Origin: Rhodamnia argentea
Lineage: Eukaryota; Streptophyta; Magnoliopsida; Myrtales; Myrtaceae
Reading direction: 5' to 3'
NCBI RefSeq assembly: GCF_020921035.1
Contig: NC_063151.1
Coordinates: forward strand, 5,146,001-5,210,000
Length of the DNA stretch: 64,000 nt
Under the pieces are notes generated by a model, which had not been told where the DNA came from, ran no database searches, and worked only from the letters and a program-made list of their open reading frames with translations. Below are positions 44,911-57,958 of the stretch, piece after piece. The number at the start of each line of letters is the position of its first letter. Positions within the stretch are counted from its first letter, which is position 1. The position numbers were made by a program, and so were the translations under genes.

Positions 44911-47900
44911 TCACAAAAACTTGGCGTTAAAGACCCCGTTAGCTCTAGGGACTGAAATGGGCCGATCAGTGAGGAAGGGAGATTGCAAAAGCGGCGGGGG
45001 GCTTGCAGCTGCATATAGTTGCTGCCCACCAACTGTAGGTTGATGCACAAACGGTTGACCAGGAAGAGTCCCTGCAACAAAAAATGAGATGCTTCCATCA
45101 CAATTTTTAAAGCTCTTTAAGATTGAAATGAGGGTGTAAGAATAAAATGAAATATAAACAGCGTAGCTCCTCCTTACAATCTTCCTAGACAAAAAGATAG
45201 ATCCCATTAGTATTCATTCTCTCCTTAGCTAGCACAATGGAGATAAAACCAAAAACTGTGGTTTAGATAATCCGTTGTTGCAAAGATCTCGCAAGCCACG
45301 AGTTATTCGACTCAAAGACCAGCTTAAGATACAATAGGTAGGCGATGTTGGTAAAGTTCACTTCAAGACCTGCATCTTTTTCCCTGGCATTCCCCTTGAG
45401 CTAAGCATAAAATTTGGTCTGCAAAGAATTACCATGTATCCTCTAATTCTATTCTGCAACCATTACCTAATGGAGCTTATTATACTCCTCTAATTATCTT
45501 CAGCAAATAACATGAGGTTCAACATTTTAAATGACAAGATGCCCTACCGTTGTACATACACACCTCAAATTCGTGTGTCCCAAAAATCACCGCAAGCGCA
45601 AAAACTATCAATTTGCAATTCTTTGAACGCAGAGACAGGCATTACATTGAAATTCTCTTTTTACCTTGGTGCTTGGGAAACTGGGCTTGACTTATGGCCG
45701 GCAAAGGGCGCGGAAAAGCTGGAGAGATGGCAGTTGCACTCTGAACAAGGTCCTTCAAGAATGAAATTAAAATAACGTAAAACAAAAAGGACACCACGTC
45801 ATTGTGATATTATCAAACAAGGGGGATGTGACTGACGTAGTACAAAATCTTGGTAAAAAGACCACCTAAGATAACAAGCAGATAAGTGTGCACAACCCAT
45901 CAGATTAAGTGCATTACCATGTAAACTCCGTTAAATCTAAGAATGAAGAGAACCTGTGCAACTAGATTCACAAACTCTATAGATATTGACTGACTTGGAA
46001 AAAGAATCAAGACCAAAATGTTTCTTTTTGCAGAATGTGTCTTACCTGGGAAACAGGCATATACAAAAGCTGACCCATTCGTCCAACCATGACCTGAAAA
46101 GAAAGATACAAGTGCGGATATAATAGCCAGATGGGGCATTTATAAGCCAAAACGTAATGACTGAACACGAAAAGCATCTAACTACTACTTACAGCTTGAG
46201 GATTAGGGTGAACAAAAGTAGAACCTAGTGGAAGAGGATGATGCTGACCACCATATCTAAGTAGCTGTGCCCTGCTCCCCATATTTCCAGCAAACTGCAA
46301 AACCAAAAGGCCAGTCAATTTATAAAAGAAGATTCTCTCTCTCTCTCTATTCAACCCCAACCCAAAACTAGAAAGAAAGATTTCTACAAGTTAGGAAAGA
46401 CAACTCACTCTAAACTATAAATTACTTACAGCCTGCGAAATAGCACCTATGTCGCCGTTTTCAGCAGTGAAATTATTGTACTGTAAAACCTTGGCAGGCA
46501 CAGATGGCTGGGGTATATAAGTGTTTGTACCCACTTCTGCTTGAGCCGTTGCAACAGGCAACAGAGGTGAGGCGCTTGGTACATAGGGCATTCCTGTGGC
46601 TGTTTGTACCAAGGGTGAAGTTGCTGGTACAGGTTTTGTGAGAGCAGGAGAAAAGATTTTTGCTCCAGGGTTAAGTTTAGACTCCTGTGATAAATTTTTG
46701 ATAAAAAGAAAGAAAAATCTTTGTCAGGCAATAGAATAACGTGGGTGAACGATGCAACTAAACAAATTACATGCACAGACGCCAGTTTTCGTTTAATGTA
46801 TTAATTAGTTCTATTTTACATACTTCCTCAGTTCATCTTCTCTCAAGTTGCAAGACTACACTGTTACATGCCAACCTGATTATTTGCATTAGCCATGTGG
46901 TTTACCTTTGCCCTTTTGTTTGATTCTGGACCTTGTAAATGAAACTTCTCTGTTGGAGATACCATGGAACTAAGGCTTCTGCCGGAGGTACCAACTAAGG
47001 ATAGAGTAGAAGCCAATCCGCAGCAAGAAGCAGCATTCTCTGATGAAACCAGACTGCAATAGGTCTCATTATTTGATTTCGCGGATGCAGAAGCAGCAAC
47101 ATCGGATGCTTCACTAGGTTGCAATGGTGGCGGCAACTCTGAATGTGTTCCATCAACATGTTTTACTTGGGAAAGGCAAGCATCCGCTGTATGGTAATCA
47201 AATTGACATTTTAAAAGGAAATAGTATAAAAACTTCCTTAATTCTCAGCAAGGAAAAGCTTGAACAAACTACATTGCAAGCACACAGAGCTAATCTACCG
47301 AGAGCATCATCACAAAAACCTACAGGTGCAAGAAATCCATGTGCATCTTCATTGGGATGCAGACAAAACTATAAAACATTCCAACAGCATGCCGTGCAGA
47401 ATAAACAGCTTCTAAAGGAGTTCCTAAAAACCAGTGAGAAGCATTTCAGCATCTCATACAAAATAAGCCACAAAAGCCCCTTAGTAAACCACTGTACTCC
47501 TATTTAGGCTTTCCTAATACTATGTTGGGCAATTTAAGGTTGGAGGAACACACAGACAAAATTAGAATGTCCCTGTCTTGTTAGTAACTGGACTGAACAC
47601 CTTGTCTCATACACTTTCGAAAATAAAAGGCAATAGGAGACACATGCATAGAAAATGGATTCCCTTCAAATTCCACCCAACTCTGGAGTGGAACATGGGA
47701 CCAAGAGGAGAAACACTTCTCCCAATTCTCATTCATTTAGCCCGGTAAATAGAGAACAAAATCCTTTAATTATCATGGAGAATGGACTTACAGCTTGGAC
47801 TTGAACCTTGCATAGCAGAAGCCTGCAATAAATGACCACATTCATAAATACAAAAGTATTTCCACTGACTCAGTACAAACTCAATTCCACTGAATAAGAC

Positions 47901-50276
47901 ATATGCTTCATCTCGACAGAACATACTTTATCATCCCCTTGATACTCAGACTCCCTGTTAAAATCATCCTGTTTGACTTGTGGATTTTCATCAACCTGTC
48001 TGGAAGAAATTACAGAAATGACCTCAGGTAGAGAGAGAAACTGCAAGAAAACTAACTGGATAGAAGCATCCACAAGAGCACATGTAATGAAATGGGACAA
48101 AGGCACAGAGCTACAGCGTAACCGTGCAATCATACTTCTATTCTTCTCCATGTAATAAAATAAAAACTCATTATGGTGCAGACTATGCCAGAAACCATAG
48201 ATGCCCCCAAAGTATTACACTAAAAATCAGACTAAGTCAAGAAGCACAGAGTCAATACCTTTCATTTGCCGAGGCATCAAATACTCCTCCTCCCTGAAAT
48301 AAGCATAAGAATGGTCAGTGAAAAGGAGTAGCTTATTGCATGCCAGTAACAGAACTGGACAACCATTAGCTTCTCCAGTGCATAGGAACATTGAATGGAA
48401 TATCGGCAAAAACCAACAGAGAAAAGTTGCTGGCCAACAATACCAGAGTGTGGATTTTCCTGCCCCTTTTCTCAATTCCTTCTTCAGATACATTTTCGAC
48501 TACTTCGATCGACATGCTTTTTCCCTCATTCTCATTTTCTGCTTGTCTTTGCGAACTGACTTTGAGGGTTGGACAGGTATCTCCATCAGTCAATCCATTT
48601 CCAGATGGAATTGAAGTCCTGCTTATGCAAAGTAAAAGTATAGCCCACGACATTAATAAATAGCTTTACCATTCTTGGTACAATGATAAATTCAGTAAAT
48701 GAAAGTGGAAGAAGAAGAACCAGGCACTTCTTCCCTTAATATAAAGTTAGTTTATGATCACATAGAGGTAATATAGCTAACTAACATTGCTGTATTTTCA
48801 AAGTTCCATTATCTTCTGGTTATCTCCAGCAGCATATGAAAAAATCAAACAATAATACCTTTAAAGAAACAATACTTGGTGTATAATTTTGCTTTCACAG
48901 CATGTTGTGATACATACTTTCTTTGATGGGGTCTCCCCTTGCTTGTGGTAATAGTACCAAACCTATTGTCCGCTCTTGCAACGTCATGCGAAGCAGTTCC
49001 AATCGCCGATTCTGATTCATCCCCAGCTATAGTTCCAGTAATGCCATCAGCTGGAAGCTGTACTCCCTACAGCAGAAATGTCACTTTAGCGCATCGATAT
49101 GTACTTCGTTGAAGTACTCAAAACCCTATAAGAAGTGCTAGACAGTACCTTGGCAATGACCTGAACAAGATCTACCACAAGAATCACAAGCGTTTCGATC
49201 ATACATCCACTTGCCACATTTGAATTGCTTCTCCCCTTCTTAGTCATCCTTGCTTTCTTCAAAATAACACCTAAGTAAAACAAGCCTAACTTAGTTCTTT
49301 CTATTCTTCTGGGAGCACAGATTGTTAGAGGGACATGGAAATGTCTGCTAGATTTTTGCGAATTAAGCTTCAGCAATTGTCCGGTCATACCCCTTTGAAG
49401 CAGTCAGAAAACAATACGAGGCAAAGAAAAACCCCAACTGCACAATAAATATGAATACAAAGATTTGGGTTCCCTCCTCTTTCACCAAGCTAATAATAGC
49501 ACCCCAACAGACAAGAACGAAACTTGTATCGCATCTCCGTGTCAGCAGAATCTTATGTCTTGGTGTTTTCACTCGACTGAATTAGTTGGTGGTTGTTAGA
49601 GAATAGTTCTGGAAGTTGCCCAGCACTTATATCAGACAGTTCCATATCCGTTCTACTGCAGGAGAATGCATAACATAGCGCTGTATCAAGTGATTGATAT
49701 TGATTTCTGCCCTAAGCTTTTCGCAGGCTTTCTTCCTCTGTACTCTATCCCGAATTCTTTCCCGGGCCCTTCTTTACATTCTTTCCAGACCTAATCTCCA
49801 TTACATTCCAGACACTACAAAAGGGCACCTCAGTTCTATTGCACCCGATCCAATCAACAAACTGTCCACACAAACCAGATTCGTATGAAATTTGCACTCC
49901 ATCACAAGGATTACGTAGCAATTGAAAATAAATTAAGCCCAATAAAGCAGCGCCACATCGCAACAGAAAACCAAACAAACTATCGAAACTTCTCTCCACA
50001 TCAAACCCGCGCAAATTTCCTGTACAATCGACCCCTCCGGGTACGAGTTTCAATGTTTCAACAGGTTCATCGGAGAGATCAAACCACGAAAAGGGCGAAT
50101 TCGCGCAACACACCTTCGACGGAAGCGGTGTGGAAGATCCCAGAATAGACGGAGCCGTTCCTGACGTGGACGTCGACGGGGAGGCCGACGATGCACACGG
50201 TCGCGTACAGCAACGATTCGCCGAGCGACGCTCCGTCGTCCCCGTTCCATGACAGTTCCCCGATGCTGCGACCCAT
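44911..50276 (-). CDS. Ataxin-2-like protein with SM domain and PAM2 motif (CID family)
   Basis: Thirteen exons (50276-50114, 49270-49149, 49066-48918, 48618-48444, 48293-48259, 47999-47927, 47822-47792, 47186-46906, 46684-46430, 46294-46193, 46093-46046, 45752-45665, 45071-44911) sum to 1683 nt, 560 residues, with every junction in phase. Residues about 22-98 form the SM-like ataxin-2 domain (LLYATVCIVGLPVDVHVRNG, SGIFHTAS, VILKKARMTKKG, VVDLVQVIAK). Residues 345-356 read SKLNPGAKIFSP, an exact fit to the PAM2 consensus that docks on the MLLE domain of poly(A)-binding protein. The C-terminal third is Pro/Gln-rich and disordered, ending NGVFNAKFL. A role in mRNA stability or translation with PABP is inferred from the family. 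The LsmAD region of CID3/4 is not obvious. ATG 50276 is preferred; 50321 is an in-frame alternative. Confidence 0.9.
46335..46348. repeat. Short (TC)n run
   Basis: Fourteen-base dinucleotide run in an intron of the PAM2 gene. Confidence 0.85.
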
Positions 50277-52688
50277 CGTCGCTCTGTGTTTTTGCAACTT
50301 TCTGATTCGGAATCGCTCCAAATACAGCTGTCGGAGGGCAGGTGAGTGAAGAGAGCGAGAAATGTAAGATTCGTCTCGGTTCGTTCGATGTGCGGTCGTC
50401 GGATTGTCCTTAGTAGACAGTGATGCTGTACGATGTTTAAGGACGGCGGGGTGCGCGGTTTCAGATTTCGGAGCCCATCGAATTTCCTATTTTTGGGAGT
50501 CCTACATATTCCGCGGGTTTTGGGTCAATTCCAATTTCATTTTTTTTTTTTACTTTTAAACAAAATAAAAGTAAACGCAATAATAATAATAATAATCAAA
50601 ATATTCTATTTGTCGATAGTAATAATTCATATCCGTACAAAAATAGTAATAATTTATAAAAGATAAACACATGAAATAAAAAAAAATAAAAAAAAATTCA
50701 AAACACTTAACACAAAATCAAAATTATAAAAGTTAATTCTCAATCATGTGTGAAAATTTGCTACAAATTCTAATTACATGACGACAACTGGACTTTCAAG
50801 AGGAAGAAATTGAGAAGAGGAAGAAAACTTATCGATTGCTCTCAAGGAGAGGAAGATTAGGGTTTCGTAGAATGAGAAAATCAAAGCGTACATGTCAATT
50901 ACTATTTTATGATTTTGTAAATTCCCAATTCTCGAATTTCTAGCCAATTCCCCCGTTCCTAGTTCAAGAATTGCATAATACTTGTTCCTATAAATATGAA
51001 GTCGGGAATCGAATCGAGTATCTTCAAAACCTAGAATTGGACTAATCGATTTTTGATTCTCGCCATGAAACTATGCTTGCCCCAAAAGGATGGGCTATAT
51101 TGGGACAAGGTCATAATTGGTCATAAACTATTAATCGATATCTTAGAATCTTGAAAATAATGGAAAAAAAAAAAGAAAGAAAGAGAGGAGTTGTTAGTCT
51201 TGGAATCTAGTTAGACGGGAAGTAACGAGTTGATTTTTGTGAGTGATCCGAGCGATCATGCGATACCAAGTTCATTCATTGTGCTATTATTACAAAACCA
51301 CTTTAATATTTACCTAAATTAGACTGGTGATGGATTGAGTTAATTATAACGAGTAATCAAGAGGGCCTAAAACGAGAATATGTAGGTTCTACAAAATCCA
51401 ACATTTGTGGTAGCTTCTAATACTTAAACTTGGGTCATGGAAATATGATCGTTTAGCCTTTTTCACCTATAAATAAAAAATCGCGTGGCATAAATTTTAG
51501 TAATATGGTATAGCAAATGCAAAATTGTATAATCTAAAAGATATACTTTTATCTCTTTTCAAGATAGAATTTTTCTGTCGGAATAACGGAGATATTACTT
51601 TAGAGGTAACAGGGGAACTTTGCAATGATTTAAATTATTTATTCCAAAAAATACACTAATAATCTCTGAATTTTGGTTCATGTGCAATATCATTCTTGAA
51701 TATTAATTTGTTCAATATGATCCTTGAACTTTTATACGATGTTTAATGTGGCCTATGAATTTTCACACATTGTTATATAGTATACGGACTACATTTAACA
51801 TTTACTAATTATTCAAATACCATATTAAACAAATTAAAAGTCTAGGGACAATATTACACATTGGGCCAAAATTCAAAGATCGCATTGCACGAATTAAAAG
51901 TTCAAGGACAATACCGTACATGGGATCAAAGTCTAAAGATCATTCAAACTATTGTCATTTATTTCCATAGCCGAATTTTTCGAGATGCAATTAGAGGTAA
52001 TTAGCGCGGTGGTCGTTCGTCGGAGTGTGAAAGGCAAATCAATGACTTAGGTAACAACATCCTTAGATGAGAAAATCAGATAAGTTTAACTTCGATCTCG
52101 CTGAATCCAAAGATTTATACGTAGCTCTTATATCGTGCCGAGCCTATCCAATGATAAAAGGGCTTAATATAATTCTCAAGCCCACTTATGATAGAAATTC
52201 TACGTATAAAATGTTTGATTTGCCTTGATTTGTGGTTCGAGTCAAAATTAGACGGATGAGGCCCCGTTTATTTCATGACATTAATCGCTTTGGCTCATTT
52301 ACCTTTTGGACCTCTCGAGACCGAGCGGGCCGCCACCGTTTATCGCAATTCCGCCTGCGATGGACCTAATAAAAATATTCATCATTTATACTGCCGGAGC
52401 CCATGATCAAATTCCTTCGGAGGTCGTTCCCTTCCTTGAATCCACATTGTCAGCCGTCAAGCGCGAGGGATCAAACTCGCTTTAAATCCACAAGCGGCGC
52501 CGAGCGGAAGGGTAGATACGTCAATTTGGTACATACTTCCCTGTTATCTTCTTCCTCATGTGCATTTGCACCGCTCTGCAAAAACCCTAAACCCTCCACA
52601 ACCATCCCTCACTAACCTCGGAGAAAGCGCGCAATCTCCATCAAAGGTCGCCGAAGACTCGCCTCTCATCGCTCCCCAATCGCCGACG
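50277..52688. other. Divergent promoter region between PAM2 gene and RH32
   Basis: Head-to-head spacer of 2.4 kb. An (AAT)6 lies at 50579-50596 and a MITE-like element at 51644-51973. The region 52300-52688, rich in C and T and next to RH32, is the likely core promoter and leader. No gene seen. Confidence 0.6.
51644..51973. mobile_element. MITE-like inverted-repeat element, family of 12563-12979
   Basis: The blocks 'atgtgcaatatcattcttgaa', 'ttgttcaatatgatccttgaac' and 'taatgtggcctatgaa' on the left arm pair with 'ttcaaggacaataccgtacat', 'ttcaaagatcgcattgcac' and 'gtctagggacaatattacaca' on the right arm. The phrase structure is that of the element at 12563. Limits approximate. Confidence 0.6.
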
Positions 52689-55600
52689 ATGAAGCGACCC
52701 AAATCGAAGCAGTTCCGCAAGCAGAAGCGCCTCTCGGAGCTCCAGGAAATCGAGCTCCTGGACTCGTGGATCGAGTCCCACAAGCCCGATTCGGGCTCCA
52801 ATCCCCTGTCGCTGCCTCCGCCGCCTCCCGGCGTGCAGGACGCCGCCTCGCTTCCTCCCTACGCCGGGTCCACGAAGTTCGATCAGCTGCCGATATCGAA
52901 CAGGACGAAGGATGGCCTGCGCGACGCCAAGTATGTGAGGATGACTGATATTCAGAGAGCTTCGCTGCCCCACTCGCTCTGCGGTAGAGATATTCTCGGC
53001 GCGGCGAAGACTGGGTCGGGGAAGACTCTGGCTTTTCTCATTCCGGTTAGTGCGTGTTCGTCCGAATGATTGATTGACTCGTTTTTTAACGTAAGAATGT
53101 GCAGAGTTGGGCTTCCCTTTTCCTACGTTTCTGCCGAAATTTCAAGTTGTGAAGAATTTTTTTTTCCTGAGAATTGCTGATCTATTCTCTTCGTCCCTTG
53201 ACGCTGTAACTTTTTAGTATGCTTTTGGAACCTTGTTACATCTATTGGCAAATCCGAGTCAGATTGCACATGGTAGCTTGCTGCTATAACTCTCAAGTCT
53301 CCTCCTCCTTTCTTTTACTTTTTTGCGCTTTCGAATACTTGTTAGTTCGTGTAAGCTACACGTTCAGATACTTTTTAAAATTTTTCCCTTTGAGACATTT
53401 TCACTGTCTGAGTTAGGAAGCTTTTTTAGACTCAACCTTATAGCTTGTCCCAGGTATTGGAGAAATTGTACAGAGAACGATGGGGTCCTGAGGACGGGGT
53501 AGGAAGCATCATAGTATCTCCAACAAGGGAATTAGCTGGTCAGCTTTTTGATGTGTTGAAAGTTGTTGGAAAATACCATAACTTCAGCGCTGGTCTTCTC
53601 ATTGGTGGCCGCAAGGATGTTGACCTGGAAAAGCAGAGTGTTAATGACCTTAACATATTGGTCTGTACTCCTGGTCGGCTTCTTCAGCATATGGACGAGA
53701 CTCCCAACTTTGATTGCTCACAGCTTAAGGTCGATGGAATATTTCATTAGCAATTTGAATGCTGATATATATTTGCTGATTTGAGTTAAAATTTCTGGTC
53801 AGGGAACAGGTCTTGGTCCTTGATGAGGCAGATCGTATTCTTGACGTTGGATTTAAGAAGTCTCTAAATGCAATCATTTCGCAGCTACCTAAACATAGAC
53901 AAACCATGCTTTTTTCTGCAACCCAGACAAAGTCTGTCCAGGATCTTGCAAGGCTTAGTTTGAAGGACCCTGAGTATGTAAGTGTGCACGAGGAGTCTGT
54001 GACGGCGACTCCAAACCGCTTGCAGCAAACTGCTATGAGTGTTCCGCTTGAGCAGAAGCTGGACATGTTGTGGAGCTTTATTAGGACACATCTCAAATCC
54101 CGGATTCTCGTGTTTCTCTCGAGTTGCAAGCAGGTATTTTAGAACCTTTGAGCATTCTTGACTGAGCCTTGCCATTTTTATTTGCCTCGCCTTAATAGGA
54201 TACGTAGATAGTTTGCCCTTCTCTGTGAATACTTAAAATCGTGAAATTTTTTGTTACATTGTTTTTGTTGTCTGACGTTTTCTGTTTGTGTTATTAGCAT
54301 TGTTTTAGGTTTTTATTGACTAAGATTTGTTTGGTGATTAGTTGAATTTGTTGGCTAAAACCTGTGGTTGATTTTTCGGATATTTTCTCCCCAAAACTTG
54401 TTAGTTTGTGATATGCATGTATTGAAGAAAAAATTCTTATGCACTGGTGCGTTTACTAAGCACAGCTCTTGCAAATGTTTAATTTCTAGCGTGGACCATT
54501 TACTACATGAGTCGGTGTAACCTCAAAATCGAAATTTCATTCTGACCAAACAAATGGGAGGTTCATATTCCTATTATGAAGATAAATATAATTGTACTGG
54601 AGTCTGGTCCCATCTATTCTATACAGATTGCTGGTATCAACAGTCAAATATCGCATTTTCAGGAGAATTACTTGCTTCAAGATAGCTTGATTTAGTGGTA
54701 TGTCCCTGATCAAATGCTTAGCTCAACTCCTCCTCAAGATTACTGATAAAATCTTTTAACCTTTTACTCTGGTTGATGTGGCATTTCAATATTACATTCG
54801 CTGTTTCATGTCTGGGTTGATTCTTTTGTTCATAGTTAACTCTTAACACTAAATTGCAATCTTCCTAGGTGAAATTTGTCTATGAAGCATTTAAGAAACT
54901 TCGTCCGGGAATTCCCTTGAAATGTCTACATGGAAGGATGAAGCAGGAGAAAAGGATGGGAATATATTCTGAATTTTGTGAGAAGAGGTCTGTTCTTTTT
55001 TCAACTGACGTGGCTTCTAGAGGTCTTGATTTCAATAAGGCAGTGGACTGGGTCGTTCAGGTGATTCTTTTTGTCACTGTTTTTGGTGGATTTATTGATC
55101 AGATTGTCATCTTAATTTTTATCGGGAAGGAGCAGTCTATTCCTATTTATAAACTTCTCAGATCCTTTCGAACTTGTAGGTCGATTGTCCAGAAGACGTT
55201 GCATCTTACATTCATCGAGTCGGTCGCACAGCTCGATATTTGTCTGGAGGAAGGTCAATTTTGTTTCTGATGCCATCAGAAATGAAAATGCTTGAAAAAC
55301 TAAAAGCTGCCAAAATTCCTTTGGAACTCGTTAAGGTAATGCATTCTCCCTGGACCTATTTGCCTTTTGGCTTATGGTTGAGTGCAGCATACTAGACATC
55401 TCTAAAGTTGCTTATGCGGTACTTTGTGTATGCATTTCGTTGATTAACATGTGGTATTGGCACCTCAGATGCTGACATGGCTTTGATTCGGGTTGATTCC
55501 AGGCAAACGAAAAAAGATTCCAACCAGTTTCTGGCTTGTTGTCGGCCTTGCTTGTCAAGTATCCAAATATTCAGTATCTTGCTCAAAGGGCCTTCATAAC

Positions 55601-57220
55601 ATATTTGCGGTCGATCCATATACAGAAAGATAAAGAAATCTTCGATGTGATGAAACTCCCTGTTGATGACTTCTCAGCATCATTTGGTCTACCAATGACT
55701 CCGAAGATTCGTTTCTTAAACCAGAAAATTAAGTCCAAAATCATCTCAGAAGAATCTTTACCTCATGAACCAGAGAATGCTGTGGGCAAAAGTGAATTGA
55801 AGGTCTCAACAGAGACTCTGATGGTGAATGACTCTAAACAAGACGAAGAGAACGATTTACTTTTGACTGATGATGATGCGGATGAGGCTCAGCCAAAAGC
55901 TAATGAACTTGAAGATGTAATGTATGTTTTTCTTTTTGTATTAGAAAATTGTTACCCAAAGATAGTTTATGCACTCTTCAGTGTCGGCATAGTCATAGTT
56001 TAGACATCATATAGTTTATGCACTCTTCAGTGTCGGCATAGTCATAGTTTAGACATCATCCTTGTTGAAATGATCAGAATGCAATTGTGCACAGAAGCAG
56101 GCTACAAAAAGATCGAAGGAAAGATTTAAAAATTGAAATTTGCATGTTCTGTCTGTGGTAGAATTATCTCTTGTAGTTTAGGAGGAGCGTCAACAACCAC
56201 AAGTTGGTTAGGATTCTACAAGTTACTTGGTTTTCTGCATCTTGAAGATCCTCATCTGTTGCAGCTTGATTTGATGTTCGCAAAAAAAGAGAAAAACATT
56301 TGACCATCAACAACCACAAGTTGGTTAGGATTCTACAAGTTACTTGTTTTTCTGCATCTTGAAGATCCTCATCTGTTGCAGCTTGATTTGATGTTTGCAA
56401 AAAAAGAGAAAAACATTTGACTTGCTGTTCTATTGTAGACCGGCGACTCGGGTTTTGAAGAAAAAGAAGCTTAAAATCAATGTTAATAGGCCAGTGGGAA
56501 CTAGAGTTGTCTTCGATGATGAAGGCAATACCCTACCCCCACTTGCTAGGATAGCAGAGACCCAGAGTTCAGATGGTGCTCTTTTGCTTGACAAAGGTAT
56601 GTACCCCTACTCAAGTTTATTAGTGTTATTAGGTTTTTCTTAGAGAGTAATGTTATGTTGATGTTATTCAAAATTGAATCATGGATTTCTTGTGTTGATG
56701 CATCTTGCCAATGGTGATGTATGTGTGTGTTGTTTTTTTAATGGGTATTGGGTTGGTGTGCATGTCATTCCTGGATCCTTACTTCCTGACTCTTTGAGCA
56801 AATGAATAGCAGAGGACGGTTTTTATCCGTTTGCAGTTATGCGAATTTGTGTAGTTATTTATTGCAGGGAAGAAAGACGAGTACTATAAGAGGATGAGAG
56901 AGGAGATGAAGCAAATGGATAAAGAAGACAAACTCCTTGAGCGACAGCGCCTTCGAGAAAGAAAACTCAAGCAAAAGATGAAACTGAAGGGAGGGAAACC
57001 CAAAGACGACGACAATGAGGGTGAGAGTGAGCTTTCAGGATCAGACAGTGAAGCTATGGAGAACAGAAACCGAAAAAAGTCGAAGATATATTTTGACAGT
57101 GACAACGATGATGGCACACAAAATGAAACCAATGATAAGATCGATCAGAAGTCTGACACTATATCTTTGGCAGATCAAGAGGCATTGGCTCTTAAGCTGC
57201 TGAGTTCAATGCACTCATGA
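52689..57220 (+). CDS. RH32: DEAD-box ATP-dependent RNA helicase 32
   Basis: Eight exons (52689-53045, 53454-53729, 53810-54133, 54869-55060, 55180-55335, 55503-55921, 56439-56596, 56868-57220) give 744 residues with all junctions in phase. Helicase motifs in order: [10 protein letters not shown] (105-113); Ia, PTREL (142-146); Ib, TPGR (191-194); II, DEAD (216-219); III, SAT (247-249); V region, [21 protein letters not shown] (395-402). All catalytic residues are present. After the helicase core come the family's FITYLRSI block, an acidic stretch and a Lys/Glu-rich tail ([12 protein letters not shown], then [14 protein letters not shown]). Close relatives (yeast Dbp4, human DDX10) act in nucleolar ribosome biogenesis, so the same is inferred. 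For exon 6 the donor AT|GTATGT at 55921 is required; the nearer GT at 55917 would break the frame. ATG 52689 starts the family N-terminus, and an in-frame upstream ATG at 52560 would add 43 residues. Confidence 0.95.
55962..56059. repeat. Exact 49-bp tandem duplication in RH32 intron 6
   Basis: 55962-56010 equals 56011-56059 base for base. It begins 40 nt after the exon 6 donor. Confidence 0.95.
56190..56421. repeat. 117-bp tandem duplication in RH32 intron 6
   Basis: 56190-56306 and 56307-56421 align at a constant 117 bp offset with two substitutions. The second copy ends 17 nt before the exon 7 acceptor (56438). Confidence 0.95.
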
Positions 57221-57958
57221 ATCAACTTTCGAATTACGAATCTAGTTGTGAGATTAAATTCTTCCGACTGGCTTTACTGAGTTTTGTACCTGGCACATTA
57301 ATGCTTAGTTGAGGTAGAGATTGTATCTGGAGGTTCTTTATGCGAGAGCAACGTAAATATTTGGAATGCCTACAAATATTTGTCGGTGTGCATTAGTTGA
57401 AACCGGAAGATGTTACAAGTCAACTCTTACCATAGTGGTCATTTGTTGCTGCCTCTTTATTTACAGTTGCCGTGCTTTCATTAGTCAGTATGCAAGAAAT
57501 GTCATAATCACAATCCCAGGATTTAAATCTTCCGAGTTTTTGTAGATGTGAAGATTGTCTAATGCCAGGAACACCTAGTGAGGGGGAACGACGATTCCGC
57601 TCCCACCAGGGGTTCTGCTCCTGCCCTAGGTCGTAGGCAGCCCTAAATAACAAGCAGCAGCATAAATCTGAAACATGGCTTTAACATGTATTTGGTATTT
57701 GGCTAGAAGAGGCATAATATAGGTTGCATTTAACAAGGCCGTCATGCGCAAAAGAGACCTGAGGGCCCTCAACTCTTCCAGAAATATATATATGTTTTGC
57801 GATCCCACTGGGTTACAGTCAATTTTGCAACGTCTCAAAGTACATACCGACATCCCAATCCAAAAAAGTACATACTGACAAGCCATCACCCGAAACTAAT
57901 TACATCATCATAAGGACTTCATATCACCATTGGCATCAGGACTTCACACCCGTGAATA
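57221..57958. other. Convergent 3' UTR region of RH32 and purple acid phosphatase
   Basis: 738 bp between the two stop codons. No ORF of interest or repeat was seen; it should hold both polyadenylation regions. Confidence 0.6.
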
